A DNA stretch of 64,000 bases from Pseudomonas vancouverensis. GTDB taxonomy: Bacteria; Pseudomonadota; Gammaproteobacteria; Pseudomonadales; Pseudomonadaceae. Where the stretch lies: contig NZ_RRZK01000032.1 in the NCBI RefSeq assembly GCF_004348895.1, forward strand, positions 248,001-312,000, given 5' to 3'. Shown one piece after another: positions 17,544 to 26,602 of this stretch. A program made the position numbers and the translations under genes. Position 1 is the first letter of the stretch. Every line of letters starts with the position of its first letter. The notes beneath the pieces are model-generated. The model was given only the letters and a program-made list of their open reading frames with translations. It searched no databases and had not been told where the DNA came from.

Positions 17544-18872
17544 ATGGATCGGCCCGTGATTGATCTGCCTTCCAGGCTTTTGCTGAATCTGCAGCCGTGG
17601 CGCAATGCTCCGGCCTGGGGTATCGCTTTCTCTGGCGGTCTCGACTCTACTGTCCTGCTGCATCTCCTTGCACATCTCGCAAAAACCGAATCCCTGCCAG
17701 CGCTGAGTGCCATCCACGTTCACCATGGCCTCCAGTCCGCCGCCGATGCGTGGCCGCAGCATTGTCAGGCGGTTTGCGATGCGCTGGGCGTTCCCTTGCA
17801 GGTCGTTCGAGTCACGGTGCAGCCCGGTGCCAGTCTTGAGCGGGCGGCGCGGGAGGCACGATATGCGGCGTTCGCCTCGCTAACCCAGGCCGATGGCGTG
17901 CTGCTGACCGGGCAGCACCGCGATGACCAGGCGGAAACACTCTTGTTTCGCCTGGTGCGCGGTGCCGGCGTTCGCGGGCTTTCGGCGATGCCGGCACAGC
18001 GGCCTTTGGGGCAGGGCATGCTGGTGCGACCATTGCTGGACGTCACCCGTGCCGAGCTTGAAGCCTACGCCCGGGCGCATCAGTTGAACTGGATCGAGGA
18101 CCCCTCAAATCAGGATCGGCAATTCTCCCGTAACTACCTGCGCCATCAGGTGCTGCCCCGGTTGACCGAGCGCTGGCCGCAGGCACAGGCGAGCATGGCT
18201 CGCAGCGCGGCACATTTGCGTGAGGCGCAGGGGCTGCTCGATGAGCTGGCGCAGATTGATCTGGCGTCAGCTGACAAGCCCGGCGAGTTCCACTGGCTTG
18301 GCCTGCCCTCATTGGCAATGGCGCCACTGACAAGCTTGTCCTGCGCTCGTCAGCGCAATGCACTGAGTCACTGGCTCGAACCCCTGACCCGTCTGCCGGA
18401 CACTGACCATTGGTCGGGCTGGGAGAGCCTGCGCCATGCCGTCGGTGATGCAAGCCCGGTGTGGCGACTGGCCGATGGCGAACTGCGCCGGGCAGGCGGT
18501 CGAATCTGGTGGTTGTCTGGCCAATGGCTGCGGCCTTTTTCTGCGGCCGGCACTTGGCCGGACCCGGCTTCTGCGCTGAAACTGCCGGGCAATGGCGTGC
18601 TGACGCTGAGCGGGCAAATCCCCTATGGCCCGTTACAGATCCGCTATCGTGAAGGGGGAGAGGTCATGATGTTGCCGGGCCGTGGTCATCGCGACTTGAA
18701 ACGATTGCTCAATGAAAGCGGTGTACCGTCCTTCGTGCGCGGCAGATTGCCGCTGCTGTTCAGAGACGGGCAATTGCTGGCAGTGGCGAACCTGGCAGGG
18801 CTCGATGGCTGTGCCAGTGAAGGCTGGCGTTTGCATTGGCAACCACCGATCGCGGATCAAGGTTTGAGATGA
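17544..18872 (+). CDS. tilS: tRNA(Ile)-lysidine synthase
   Basis: Converts the wobble C34 of the AUA-reading isoleucine tRNA to lysidine using ATP and lysine. The ATG at 17544 follows AAAGGGAAAG. The 442-residue protein has the PP-loop FSGGLDST near residues 32-39, the GVLLTGQHRDDQAETLLFRL segment and the IEDPSNQDRQFSRNYLR region of the N-terminal domain, then TilS-specific C-terminal domains (GRGHRDLKRLLNESGVPSF). The start lies just after the REP doublet, so the gene is probably expressed separately from accA or by readthrough. Confidence 0.96.
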   Translation: MDRPVIDLPSRLLLNLQPWRNAPAWGIAFSGGLDSTVLLHLLAHLAKTESLPALSAIHVHHGLQSAADAWPQHCQAVCDALGVPLQVVRVTVQPGASLERAAREARYAAFASLTQADGVLLTGQHRDDQAETLLFRLVRGAGVRGLSAMPAQRPLGQGMLVRPLLDVTRAELEAYARAHQLNWIEDPSNQDRQFSRNYLRHQVLPRLTERWPQAQASMARSAAHLREAQGLLDELAQIDLASADKPGEFHWLGLPSLAMAPLTSLSCARQRNALSHWLEPLTRLPDTDHWSGWESLRHAVGDASPVWRLADGELRRAGGRIWWLSGQWLRPFSAAGTWPDPASALKLPGNGVLTLSGQIPYGPLQIRYREGGEVMMLPGRGHRDLKRLLNESGVPSFVRGRLPLLFRDGQLLAVANLAGLDGCASEGWRLHWQPPIADQGLR

Positions 18873-19146
18873 AAGGGGCTTTCCGGTAGACTACGCTCCC
18901 TTCTTGATACAACTTCTGTGGATTCGCCTGAATTGCAGGAGTTGCCGATTACCAAGCAGTCTTTGCTGGGCGATTCCAAAAAATGTGTAGCGAGCAACGT
19001 ACCGGTGTTTCACCTGCCGGTCTGTCCCAACGCGGCGGTTTTTTTGAAAGGTGCACTGTGATTAATGCAGGTGATCGGGGGCTTCGGCCTTCCTTCGCTT
19101 TCCCCGGCGGCTCGGACCGCTTTAACGCAGACTTCTAGGGTTTTTC

Positions 19147-20778
19147 ATGACGCGCTACATATTCGTCACGGGCGGTGTTGTTTCTTCATTGGGGAAAGGC
19201 ATTGCATCGGCATCATTGGCGGCCATCCTGGAGGCGCGGGGACTTAAGGTCACCATGCTGAAGCTGGACCCGTACATCAACGTCGACCCGGGCACCATGA
19301 GCCCGTTCCAGCACGGTGAAGTGTTCGTCACCCACGACGGCGCCGAGACCGACCTGGACCTGGGCCACTACGAGCGGTTCATCCGCACGACCATGACCCA
19401 GAACAACAACTTCACCACCGGCCGTGTCTACGAGCACGTGCTGCGCAAAGAGCGCCGTGGTGACTACCTGGGTGCAACCATCCAGGTGATTCCGCACATC
19501 ACCGACGAAATCAAGCGCCGCATCATCAAAGGTGCCGGTGACGCTGACGTGGCGATGGTCGAAATCGGTGGCACCGTGGGTGACATCGAGTCGCAACCGT
19601 TCCTCGAGGCCATCCGTCAACTGCGTTTCGAAGTCGGCGCCAAGCGCGCGATGCTGATGCACCTGACTCTGGTGCCGTACATCGCCACGGCCGGCGAAAC
19701 CAAGACCAAGCCAACCCAGCACTCGGTCAAGGAACTGCGTTCCATCGGCCTGCAGCCAGACGTACTGGTGTGCCGCTCCGATCACCCGATCGACATTTCG
19801 TCGCGTCGCAAGATCGCCCAGTTCACCAACGTTGAAGAGCGTGCGGTGATTGGCCTGGAAGACGCCGACACCATCTACAAGATCCCGGGCATCCTGCACT
19901 CCCAGGGTCTGGACGATTTCGTCGTCGAGCGTTTTGGCCTGCAATGCGGCGGTGCTGATTTGTCCGAGTGGGAAGCCGTGGTGGACGCCAAGCTCAACCC
20001 TGAGCACGAAGTCACCATCGCCATGGTCGGCAAGTACATGGAGCTGCTGGACGCCTACAAATCGCTGATCGAAGCGATGAGTCACGCCGGCATCAGCAAC
20101 CGTACCAAGGTCAACCTGCGCTACATCGATTCCGAAGACATCGAGAACCAGGGCACCGCGCTGCTCGAAGGCGTTGACGCCATCCTGGTACCCGGCGGCT
20201 TCGGTCTGCGTGGTGTGGAAGGCAAGATCACTGCCGTTCAGTACGCTCGCGAAAACAAGGTGCCGTACCTGGGTATCTGCCTGGGCATGCAAGTGGCAGT
20301 CATCGAGTTCGCCCGTAACGTGATGGGCTGGAAAGACGCCAACTCCACCGAGTTCGATCGCGCCAGCGGTCACCCGGTCGTGGGCCTGATCACCGAGTGG
20401 GAAGACGCCACCGGTGCTGTCGAAACCCGTACCGAAGCGTCCGACCTGGGCGGTACCATGCGCCTCGGCGCGCAGGACTGCCTGCTGGAGCCGGGTTCGC
20501 TGGTTCACGGTTGCTACGGCAAGGACGTGATTGTCGAGCGACACCGTCACCGCTACGAAGTGAACAACAACCTGCTGCCGCAAATCATGGAGGCCGGTCT
20601 GAAAATCTCCGGTCGTTCCGGCGACGGCGCACTGGTTGAAGTGGTTGAAGCTCCGGATCACCCATGGTTCGTCGCTTGCCAGTTCCACCCAGAGTTCACC
20701 TCGACGCCACGCGACGGCCACCCGCTGTTCAGCGGTTTCGTCAAGGCAGCGTTGGCTCAACACCAGAAGAAGGCGTAA
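19147..20778 (+). CDS. pyrG: CTP synthase
   Basis: Aminates UTP to CTP using glutamine. The 543-residue protein has the N-terminal synthetase domain (TGGVVSSLGKGIASASLA P-loop; MSPFQHGEVFVT) and a C-terminal class I glutamine amidotransferase with the nucleophile Cys in LGICLGMQ and the His-Glu pair in CQFHPEF. The 274-base gap upstream probably contains its promoter, but I could not pick one with confidence. A divergent relative of its amidotransferase half is encoded at 60219-60926. Confidence 0.98.
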   Translation: MTRYIFVTGGVVSSLGKGIASASLAAILEARGLKVTMLKLDPYINVDPGTMSPFQHGEVFVTHDGAETDLDLGHYERFIRTTMTQNNNFTTGRVYEHVLRKERRGDYLGATIQVIPHITDEIKRRIIKGAGDADVAMVEIGGTVGDIESQPFLEAIRQLRFEVGAKRAMLMHLTLVPYIATAGETKTKPTQHSVKELRSIGLQPDVLVCRSDHPIDISSRRKIAQFTNVEERAVIGLEDADTIYKIPGILHSQGLDDFVVERFGLQCGGADLSEWEAVVDAKLNPEHEVTIAMVGKYMELLDAYKSLIEAMSHAGISNRTKVNLRYIDSEDIENQGTALLEGVDAILVPGGFGLRGVEGKITAVQYARENKVPYLGICLGMQVAVIEFARNVMGWKDANSTEFDRASGHPVVGLITEWEDATGAVETRTEASDLGGTMRLGAQDCLLEPGSLVHGCYGKDVIVERHRHRYEVNNNLLPQIMEAGLKISGRSGDGALVEVVEAPDHPWFVACQFHPEFTSTPRDGHPLFSGFVKAALAQHQKKA

Positions 20779-20783
20779 CCCCG

Positions 20784-21629
20784 ATGGCACAGAAGATCAT
20801 CCGCGTCGGCGACATCGAGATTGCCAACGACAAACCCATGGTGCTGTTCGGCGGCATGAACGTGCTGGAAAGCCGCGACATGGCCATGCAGGTTTGCGAA
20901 GAGTATGTGAAGGTCACCGAAAAACTCGGTATCCCTTACGTGTTCAAGGCCAGTTTCGACAAGGCCAACCGGTCTTCTGTGACCTCCTATCGTGGTCCTG
21001 GCCTGGAAGAGGGCATGCGCATCTTCCAGGACATCAAGCAAGCCTTCGGCGTGCCGATCATCACCGACGTCCACGAGCCTGACCAGGCCGCGGTCGTCGC
21101 TGAGGTCTGCGACATCATCCAGTTGCCGGCCTTCCTGTCGCGCCAGACCGATCTCGTGGTCGCGATGGCCAGGACCGGTGCCGTGATCAACATCAAGAAA
21201 GCCCAGTTCCTCGCGCCTCAGGAAATGAAACACATCCTGAACAAGTGCGTGGAAGCGGGTAACGATCAATTGATCCTCTGCGAGCGTGGTTCGAGTTTCG
21301 GCTACAACAACCTGGTGGTGGACATGCTCGGCTTCGGCATCATGAAGCAGTTCGAATACCCGGTATTCTTCGACGTGACCCACGCGCTGCAAATGCCTGG
21401 CGGTCGCGCTGATTCGGCCGGTGGTCGCCGCGCTCAGGTTCTCGATCTGGCGAAAGCCGGGATGAGCCAGTCGCTGGCCGGCCTGTTCCTGGAAGCCCAC
21501 CCGGACCCGGACAACGCCAAATGCGACGGCCCTTGCGCCTTGCGTCTGGACAAACTGGAGCCATTCCTGGCCCAGCTCAAAGCCCTGGACGAACTGGTGA
21601 AGAGTTTTCCGACGGTAGAAACCGCGTAA
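20784..21629 (+). CDS. kdsA: 3-Deoxy-D-manno-octulosonate 8-phosphate synthase
   Basis: Condenses arabinose 5-phosphate and phosphoenolpyruvate into Kdo 8-phosphate for the LPS inner core. The start at 20784, five bases after the pyrG stop, gives MAQKIIRVGDIEIAND; the open frame begins earlier inside pyrG. The 281 residues include FKASFDKANRSS, the ITDVHEP strand, CERGSSFGYNNLVVDM and DVTHALQMPG motifs. The neighbours are informative: pyrG supplies CTP for Kdo activation and eno makes phosphoenolpyruvate. Confidence 0.98.
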   Translation: MAQKIIRVGDIEIANDKPMVLFGGMNVLESRDMAMQVCEEYVKVTEKLGIPYVFKASFDKANRSSVTSYRGPGLEEGMRIFQDIKQAFGVPIITDVHEPDQAAVVAEVCDIIQLPAFLSRQTDLVVAMARTGAVINIKKAQFLAPQEMKHILNKCVEAGNDQLILCERGSSFGYNNLVVDMLGFGIMKQFEYPVFFDVTHALQMPGGRADSAGGRRAQVLDLAKAGMSQSLAGLFLEAHPDPDNAKCDGPCALRLDKLEPFLAQLKALDELVKSFPTVETA

Positions 21630-21665
21630 TCCTCAATTCTCCGGTAAAGTACCGCACGATTTAAC

Positions 21666-21687
21666 GCTCAGGCCCTCGGGCCTGAGC
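21666..21687 (+). terminator. Hairpin after kdsA
   Basis: GCTCAGGCCC, a TC loop and GGGCCTGAGC form a perfect 10-bp stem 36 bases past the kdsA stop. The following CTTGTCGTC is only weakly T-rich, so termination may be partial or Rho-assisted. Confidence 0.55.
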
Positions 21688-21785
21688 CTTGTCGTCTGCA
21701 AGACTGCCTGCTGCACCTCGCTTGCCGACGACTCAAGATTTCCTACAGCTGCGTCGTTTTCGTCAACTTTGGAGTGTTTACAACA

Positions 21786-23075
21786 ATGGCTAAAATCGTC
21801 GACATCAAAGGTCGTGAAGTTCTCGACTCCCGTGGCAATCCCACCGTGGAAGCGGACGTGCTTCTCGACAACGGCATCATCGGCAGCGCCTGCGCGCCGT
21901 CCGGTGCTTCCACTGGCTCGCGTGAAGCGCTCGAGCTGCGTGATGGCGACAAGAGCCGTTACCTGGGCAAGGGTGTTCTGAAGGCCGTAGCCAACATCAA
22001 CGGTCCGATCAAGGACCTGCTGAAAGGCATGGACCCAAGCGATCAGAAAGCGCTCGACCTGGCGATGATCAAGCTCGACGGTACCGAAAACAAAGGTTCC
22101 CTGGGCGCTAACGCCATCCTCGCCGTTTCCCTGGCCGCGGCCAAGGCAGCAGCTCAAGACCAGGACCTGCCTCTGTACGCGCACATTGCCAACCTGAACG
22201 GCACCCCGGGTGTCTACTCTATGCCGGTGCCGATGATGAACATCATCAACGGTGGTGAGCACGCCGATAACAACGTCGACATCCAGGAATTCATGGTGCA
22301 GCCGGTTGGCGCCAAGTCTTTCTCGGAAGGCCTGCGCATGGGCACCGAGATTTTCCATCACCTCAAAGCCGTGCTGAAGGCCCGTGGCCTGAGCACTGCC
22401 GTCGGTGACGAAGGTGGTTTCGCACCGAACCTGGCGTCCAACGAAGACGCGCTGAAAGTGATTTCCGAAGCCGTGGCCAACGCTGGTTACAAGCTGGGCA
22501 CCGACGTGACCCTGGCTCTGGACTGCGCGGCCAGCGAATTCTACGAAGACGGCAAGTACAACCTGTCCGGCGAAGGCCAGGTGTTCACCGCTGAAGGCTT
22601 TGCTGACTACCTCAAAGGCCTGACCGAGCGTTACCCGATCATCTCCATCGAAGATGGCCTGGACGAGTCCGACTGGGCTGGCTGGAAGATCCTCACCGAC
22701 AAGATTGGCGAGAAGACCCAACTGGTAGGCGACGACCTGTTCGTGACCAACACCAAGATCCTGAAAGAAGGCATCGACAAGAAGATCGCCAACTCGATCC
22801 TGATCAAGTTCAACCAGATCGGCACCCTGACCGAAACCCTGGAAGCCATCCAGATGGCCAAGGCCGCCGGTTACACCGCCGTGATCTCGCACCGCTCCGG
22901 CGAAACCGAAGATTCGACCATTGCCGACCTGGCCGTGGGCACCTCGGCTGGCCAGATCAAGACCGGCTCCCTGTGCCGTTCCGACCGCGTTTCCAAGTAC
23001 AACCAACTGCTGCGTATCGAAGAGCAGTTGAACGGCAAGGCCAAGTACAACGGTCGTGGCGAGTTCCGCGGCTGA
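21786..23075 (+). CDS. eno: Enolase
   Basis: Interconverts 2-phosphoglycerate and phosphoenolpyruvate; in many gamma-proteobacteria it is also a degradosome subunit. The ATG at 21786 gives MAKIVDIKGREVLDSRGNPTVE, the conserved N-terminus; an ATG 12 bases earlier is less likely. The 429 residues carry SGASTGSREALELRD, GDEGGFAPNL, the SIEDGLDESDW metal ligand region, and the LIKFNQIGTLTETL and SHRSGETED active-site segments. Confidence 0.98.
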   Translation: MAKIVDIKGREVLDSRGNPTVEADVLLDNGIIGSACAPSGASTGSREALELRDGDKSRYLGKGVLKAVANINGPIKDLLKGMDPSDQKALDLAMIKLDGTENKGSLGANAILAVSLAAAKAAAQDQDLPLYAHIANLNGTPGVYSMPVPMMNIINGGEHADNNVDIQEFMVQPVGAKSFSEGLRMGTEIFHHLKAVLKARGLSTAVGDEGGFAPNLASNEDALKVISEAVANAGYKLGTDVTLALDCAASEFYEDGKYNLSGEGQVFTAEGFADYLKGLTERYPIISIEDGLDESDWAGWKILTDKIGEKTQLVGDDLFVTNTKILKEGIDKKIANSILIKFNQIGTLTETLEAIQMAKAAGYTAVISHRSGETEDSTIADLAVGTSAGQIKTGSLCRSDRVSKYNQLLRIEEQLNGKAKYNGRGEFRG

Positions 23076-23156
23076 TTGCTAAATGGTAAAAAGTCAGCGG
23101 ATTGTGTCGGAAAAATCGCTACAGCGACGTTTTTGCCACTAATCTGATGCCTTACA

Positions 23157-23188
23157 AGCACAAGCCTGGTTCAGCCAGGCTTCGTGCT
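23157..23188 (+). other. Long hairpin in the eno-ftsB gap
   Basis: AGCAC and AAGCCTGG pair with CCAGGCTT and GTGCT across a TTCAG loop with one bulged C, giving a 13-bp stem. No T-run follows immediately. It may be the eno 3' end after processing, or part of the ftsB leader. Confidence 0.45.
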
Positions 23189-23244
23189 ATAAAAGCTTCA
23201 CGTTTTGGCATGGCTGTCTTTTTTCACTGGATACCCGATATTCG

Positions 23245-23523
23245 ATGCGCAGTCCCAATTGGTTGTTCCTCATCTTGCTCCTGCTGCTGGCTGGCTTGCA
23301 GTACCGCCTGTGGGTGGGTAATGGCAGCCTCGCGCAAGTGGCCGAGTTGACTCAGCAAATTGCCGATCAGCATGCCGAGAACGAGGCACTGCTGGAGCGC
23401 AACCGGGTGATGGACGCCGAAGTCAGCGAACTGAAAAAAGGCATGGAAACCGTTGAAGAACGGGCTCGCCATGAGTTGGGCATGGTCAAGGACGGTGAAA
23501 CCCTTTACCAGTTGGCCCAATGA
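23245..23523 (+). CDS. ftsB: Cell division protein FtsB
   Basis: Small bitopic divisome protein that forms the FtsQLB complex activating septal peptidoglycan synthesis. The 92-residue sequence has one N-terminal membrane helix (LFLILLLLLAGLQYRLWVG) and then a heptad-rich coiled coil (LTQQIADQHAENEALLERN, residues 30-65). The position between eno and ispD is conserved in gamma-proteobacteria. Its stop overlaps the ispD start (ATGA). Confidence 0.95.
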   Translation: MRSPNWLFLILLLLLAGLQYRLWVGNGSLAQVAELTQQIADQHAENEALLERNRVMDAEVSELKKGMETVEERARHELGMVKDGETLYQLAQ

Positions 23524-24227
23524 ATTCGAACTTGCCGGCCTTCTGGGCCGTAATTCCTGCCGCGGGCGTCGGTGCCCGTATGGCCGCGGACCGTCCCAAG
23601 CAGTACTTGCAACTGGGCGGGCGCACTATTCTCGAACACAGCCTTGGCTGTTTCCTCGATCACCCGTGCCTCAAGGGGCTGGTGGTCAGTCTTGCCGTTG
23701 ATGATCCTTATTGGCCGAACCTGGCCTGTGCCGATGATTCGCGTATAGCGCGGGTCGAGGGTGGCAGCGAGCGTTCCGGTTCGGTGCTCAATGCGCTGCT
23801 GCATTTGCATGCGCAAGGTGCCGATGATGAGGATTGGGTGTTGGTTCACGATGCCGCACGGCCGAATCTGAGTCGTGACGATCTGGACAAGTTGCTCGCG
23901 GAGCTGGCGGATGATCCCGTCGGCGGGCTGCTGGCAATCCCAGCGCGGGACACACTCAAGCGAGTTGATAAACACGGCCGAGTTGTTGAAACCGTTGATC
24001 GCAGCGTGATCTGGCAGGCCTACACACCGCAGATGTTCCGCCTCGGTGCCTTGCATCGGGCATTGGCGGACAGTCTGGTCGCCGATGCACTGGTGACCGA
24101 TGAGGCGTCAGCCATGGAGTGGGCCGGTCTGGCGCCGCGCTTGATTGAGGGGCGATCGGATAACCTCAAGGTGACCCGTCCGGAAGATCTGGAGTGGTTG
24201 CGGCAGCGTTGGTCTAATCGTCGCTGA
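23520..24227 (+). CDS. ispD: 2-C-methyl-D-erythritol 4-phosphate cytidylyltransferase
   Basis: Third step of the non-mevalonate pathway: activates MEP with CTP. The 235-residue protein has the nucleotide-binding PAAGVGARMAADRPKQYLQLGG near residues 13-35, VHDAARPN, and TDEASAMEWAG near the C-terminus. It uses the product of dxr and precedes ispE (not in this window) and ispF (27492). The start overlaps ftsB by four bases. Confidence 0.97.
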   Translation: MNSNLPAFWAVIPAAGVGARMAADRPKQYLQLGGRTILEHSLGCFLDHPCLKGLVVSLAVDDPYWPNLACADDSRIARVEGGSERSGSVLNALLHLHAQGADDEDWVLVHDAARPNLSRDDLDKLLAELADDPVGGLLAIPARDTLKRVDKHGRVVETVDRSVIWQAYTPQMFRLGALHRALADSLVADALVTDEASAMEWAGLAPRLIEGRSDNLKVTRPEDLEWLRQRWSNRR

Positions 24228-24250
24228 TTGACATGAATCCGGGTTGCCCC

Positions 24251-24350
24251 GATCGCGAGCAAGCTCGCTCCCACAGGGTTCAATGGCGTTCACAAGATTT
24301 GTAATCTGCACCGGATACTGTGGGAGCGAGCTTGCTCGCGATGGCGATAG
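24251..24350. repeat. REP doublet after ispD, outward-facing order
   Basis: Here the two REP units are in the reverse order to those at 17430 and 46317: the left arm is CGCGAGCAAGCTCGCTCCCACA (24253-24274) and the right arm TGTGGGAGCGAGCTTGCTCGCG (24319-24340). It lies between the convergent ispD and LysR genes, where it can act as a transcription boundary. Confidence 0.85.
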
Positions 24351-24389
24351 TCCAGTCAGCCTACTTTTAGCGGCATTGCCACGCTCAAT

Positions 24390-25286
24390 CTAACTCCGAT
24401 ATTCCGGCCGCTCGGCCAACCCTTCCTTCAAGTAATCCACCAATTTGCGCACCTTGGGCGACAGGTGCCGCTGCTGTGGATACAACGCCCAAACCGCCGT
24501 ATTGGGTGGTTGATGCGCTTCAAGCAGTGAAATCAGTGCACCGCTGCGCAGATGTTCCAGCACGTAATAATCCGGCAACTGGCACAACCCGACGCCCTGT
24601 AGCGCCGCGTCCAGCACCGCTTGCCCACTGTTGCAGCGCCAGTTTCCTTGGACCCGCTGGGAAAATTCCCGCCCGTTCTGTTGCAGTTGCCACAGATCGG
24701 AGCTGCCGATCAGGCAGTTGTGGCGGTTCAGTTCCGACAGGCTGTGTGGCCGACCATAACGCTCCAGGTAGGAAGGTGACGCGCACAGGTACATGCGTCG
24801 TGGGGCCAGGCGGGTGGCCACCAGCCGCGAATCCTGCAGGCGACCCAGGCGGATCGCCAGGTCAAGGCCCTCATGCACCAGGTCGAGTTGGCGATTGGTC
24901 AGTTCAATGTCGATCCGCAGTTGTGGATACAGGCCCATGAACCGCGTCACCAAGGGCACGATGAATCGCTCACCGTAGGCCACCGCGCAGGTCATGCGCA
25001 GCATGCCTTTAGGTTCACTGGCCAGATCACCCACCGCGCGCAAGGCTTCTTCACGACCGTCCTGCAGGCGCTGGCAGTGCTGCAGGAAGGTCTGGCCCGC
25101 CTCGGTCAGCGCTACACGCCGCGTGCTGCGATAGAGCAGACGGGTTTGCAGGCGCTCTTCAAGTCGGGCGATCTGTCGACTGATGTGTGAAGAAGAAACC
25201 CCCAGGCGTTCCGCCGCTGCGGTGAACTGGTTGCATTCGGCGACCGCGACAAACTCGTCAATTCCTTCCCAGCGGTTTTCGGACAT
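24390..25286 (-). CDS. LysR-family regulator beside frmA
   Basis: The 298-residue protein has an N-terminal winged helix-turn-helix (residues 6-65, FTAAAERLGVSSSHISRQIARLE) and a LysR substrate-binding domain ending in VWALYPQQRHLSPKVRKLVDYL, which is typical of the CrgA-like subgroup. It is transcribed away from frmA with a 107-base shared gap, so it most likely controls the glutathione-dependent formaldehyde oxidation genes. Direction of control and inducer are not visible in the sequence. Confidence 0.88.
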   Translation of the reverse strand: MSENRWEGIDEFVAVAECNQFTAAAERLGVSSSHISRQIARLEERLQTRLLYRSTRRVALTEAGQTFLQHCQRLQDGREEALRAVGDLASEPKGMLRMTCAVAYGERFIVPLVTRFMGLYPQLRIDIELTNRQLDLVHEGLDLAIRLGRLQDSRLVATRLAPRRMYLCASPSYLERYGRPHSLSELNRHNCLIGSSDLWQLQQNGREFSQRVQGNWRCNSGQAVLDAALQGVGLCQLPDYYVLEHLRSGALISLLEAHQPPNTAVWALYPQQRHLSPKVRKLVDYLKEGLAERPEYRS

Positions 25287-25393
25287 TGAAGATTATCCCT
25301 GTGTGGCAATAATGTTTTGCTTTTGCCTGGATTATTCCCTTTCTGGCGCTGTAATACACTGACCGTCACGTTTTTATTCACTGGAGAGTCATC

Positions 25394-26506
25394 ATGATCA
25401 AGTCGCGCGCCGCCGTTGCTTTCGAGGCCAAAAAGCCGCTGGAAATCGTTGAAGTCGATGTCGCCATGCCCAAGGCGGGTGAAGTGTTGCTGCGCGTGGT
25501 GGCCTCGGGTGTCTGCCATACCGATGCCTATACCCTGTCGGGTGCTGATCCGGAGGGGATTTTCCCGTCGATCCTCGGCCACGAAGGCGGAGCGATTGTT
25601 GAAGCCATTGGTGCGGGCGTGACCTCCGTGGCCGTCGGTGATCACGTGATTCCGCTGTACACCCCGGAATGCCGCCAGTGCAAATTCTGCCTGTCCGGCA
25701 AAACCAACCTCTGCCAGGCCATCCGGGCGACCCAGGGCAAAGGCCTGATGCCCGACGGCACCACTCGCTTTTCCTACAACGGCAAAGAAATTTTCCACTA
25801 TATGGGGACTTCGACCTTTTCCGAGTACACCGTATTGCCGGAAATTTCCGTGGCGAAGATCGCCAAGGAAGCCCCTCTGGAAAAAGTCTGCCTGCTCGGC
25901 TGTGGCGTCACCACCGGCATCGGTGCGGTGCTCAATACCGCCAAGGTGAAACCTGGTGACACCGTGGCCATCTTCGGCCTCGGCGGCATCGGTTTGTCGG
26001 CCGTTATCGGCGCGGTCAAAGCCAAGGCTGCGCGGATCATCGCCATCGACATCAATCCGGCCAAGTTCGAGATCGCCAAGCAACTGGGCGCAACCGATTG
26101 TGTAAACCCGAAAGACTTCGACCGTCCGATCCAGGAAGTCATCGTCGATATGACTGACGGTGGCGTCGACTTTTCCTTCGAGTGCATCGGCAATGTGCAA
26201 CTGATGCGCGCCGCGCTGGAGTGCTGCCACAAGGGCTGGGGCGAGTCGGTGATCATCGGCGTGGCCGGTGCCGGTCAGGAAATCGCGACCCGTCCGTTCC
26301 AACTCGTTACCGGTCGCGTCTGGCGCGGTTCGGCCTTCGGTGGCGTGCGTGGTCGTACCGAGCTGCCAAGCTACGTGGAAATGGCCGAAACCGGCGAAAT
26401 CCCTCTGGATACCTTCATCACCCACACCATGGGGCTGGAGGATATCAACAAGGCGTTTGACCTGATGCATGAAGGCAAGAGCATCCGTTCGGTCATTCAT
26501 TTCTAA
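25394..26506 (+). CDS. frmA: S-(hydroxymethyl)glutathione dehydrogenase (class III ADH)
   Basis: Oxidises the formaldehyde-glutathione adduct to S-formylglutathione with NAD; the family also reduces S-nitrosoglutathione. The 370-residue protein shows the catalytic zinc ligand region GVCHTDAYT, the structural zinc cysteines in CRQCKFCLSGKTNLC, GCGVTTG, and the NAD-binding GLGGIGLS. CTGGAGAG precedes the start. It pairs with fghA, 96 bases downstream, for complete conversion to formate, and with the divergent LysR gene for control. Confidence 0.97.
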   Translation: MIKSRAAVAFEAKKPLEIVEVDVAMPKAGEVLLRVVASGVCHTDAYTLSGADPEGIFPSILGHEGGAIVEAIGAGVTSVAVGDHVIPLYTPECRQCKFCLSGKTNLCQAIRATQGKGLMPDGTTRFSYNGKEIFHYMGTSTFSEYTVLPEISVAKIAKEAPLEKVCLLGCGVTTGIGAVLNTAKVKPGDTVAIFGLGGIGLSAVIGAVKAKAARIIAIDINPAKFEIAKQLGATDCVNPKDFDRPIQEVIVDMTDGGVDFSFECIGNVQLMRAALECCHKGWGESVIIGVAGAGQEIATRPFQLVTGRVWRGSAFGGVRGRTELPSYVEMAETGEIPLDTFITHTMGLEDINKAFDLMHEGKSIRSVIHF

Positions 26507-26529
26507 GAGCAGCGGCAAGCTGCAATCCA

Positions 26530-26571
26530 CAAGCTGCAAGAGCGTTCGCGTCGCGCTTCTCTTGCAGCTTG
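26530..26571. repeat. Intergenic inverted repeat between frmA and fghA
   Basis: CAAGCTGCAAGAG (26530-26542) and its exact complement CTCTTGCAGCTTG (26559-26571) are 13-bp arms. They are flanked by partial copies of the same words (GGCAAGCTGCAA on the left, GGCTTGTCACTTGAAGCT on the right). This is a different family from the TGTGGGAGC REP elements. It sits inside an otherwise coordinated operon, so the RNA would carry a stable hairpin between the two genes. Confidence 0.75.
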
Positions 26572-26602
26572 AGGCTTGTCACTTGAAGCTGGGAGGCCTC
26601 CA

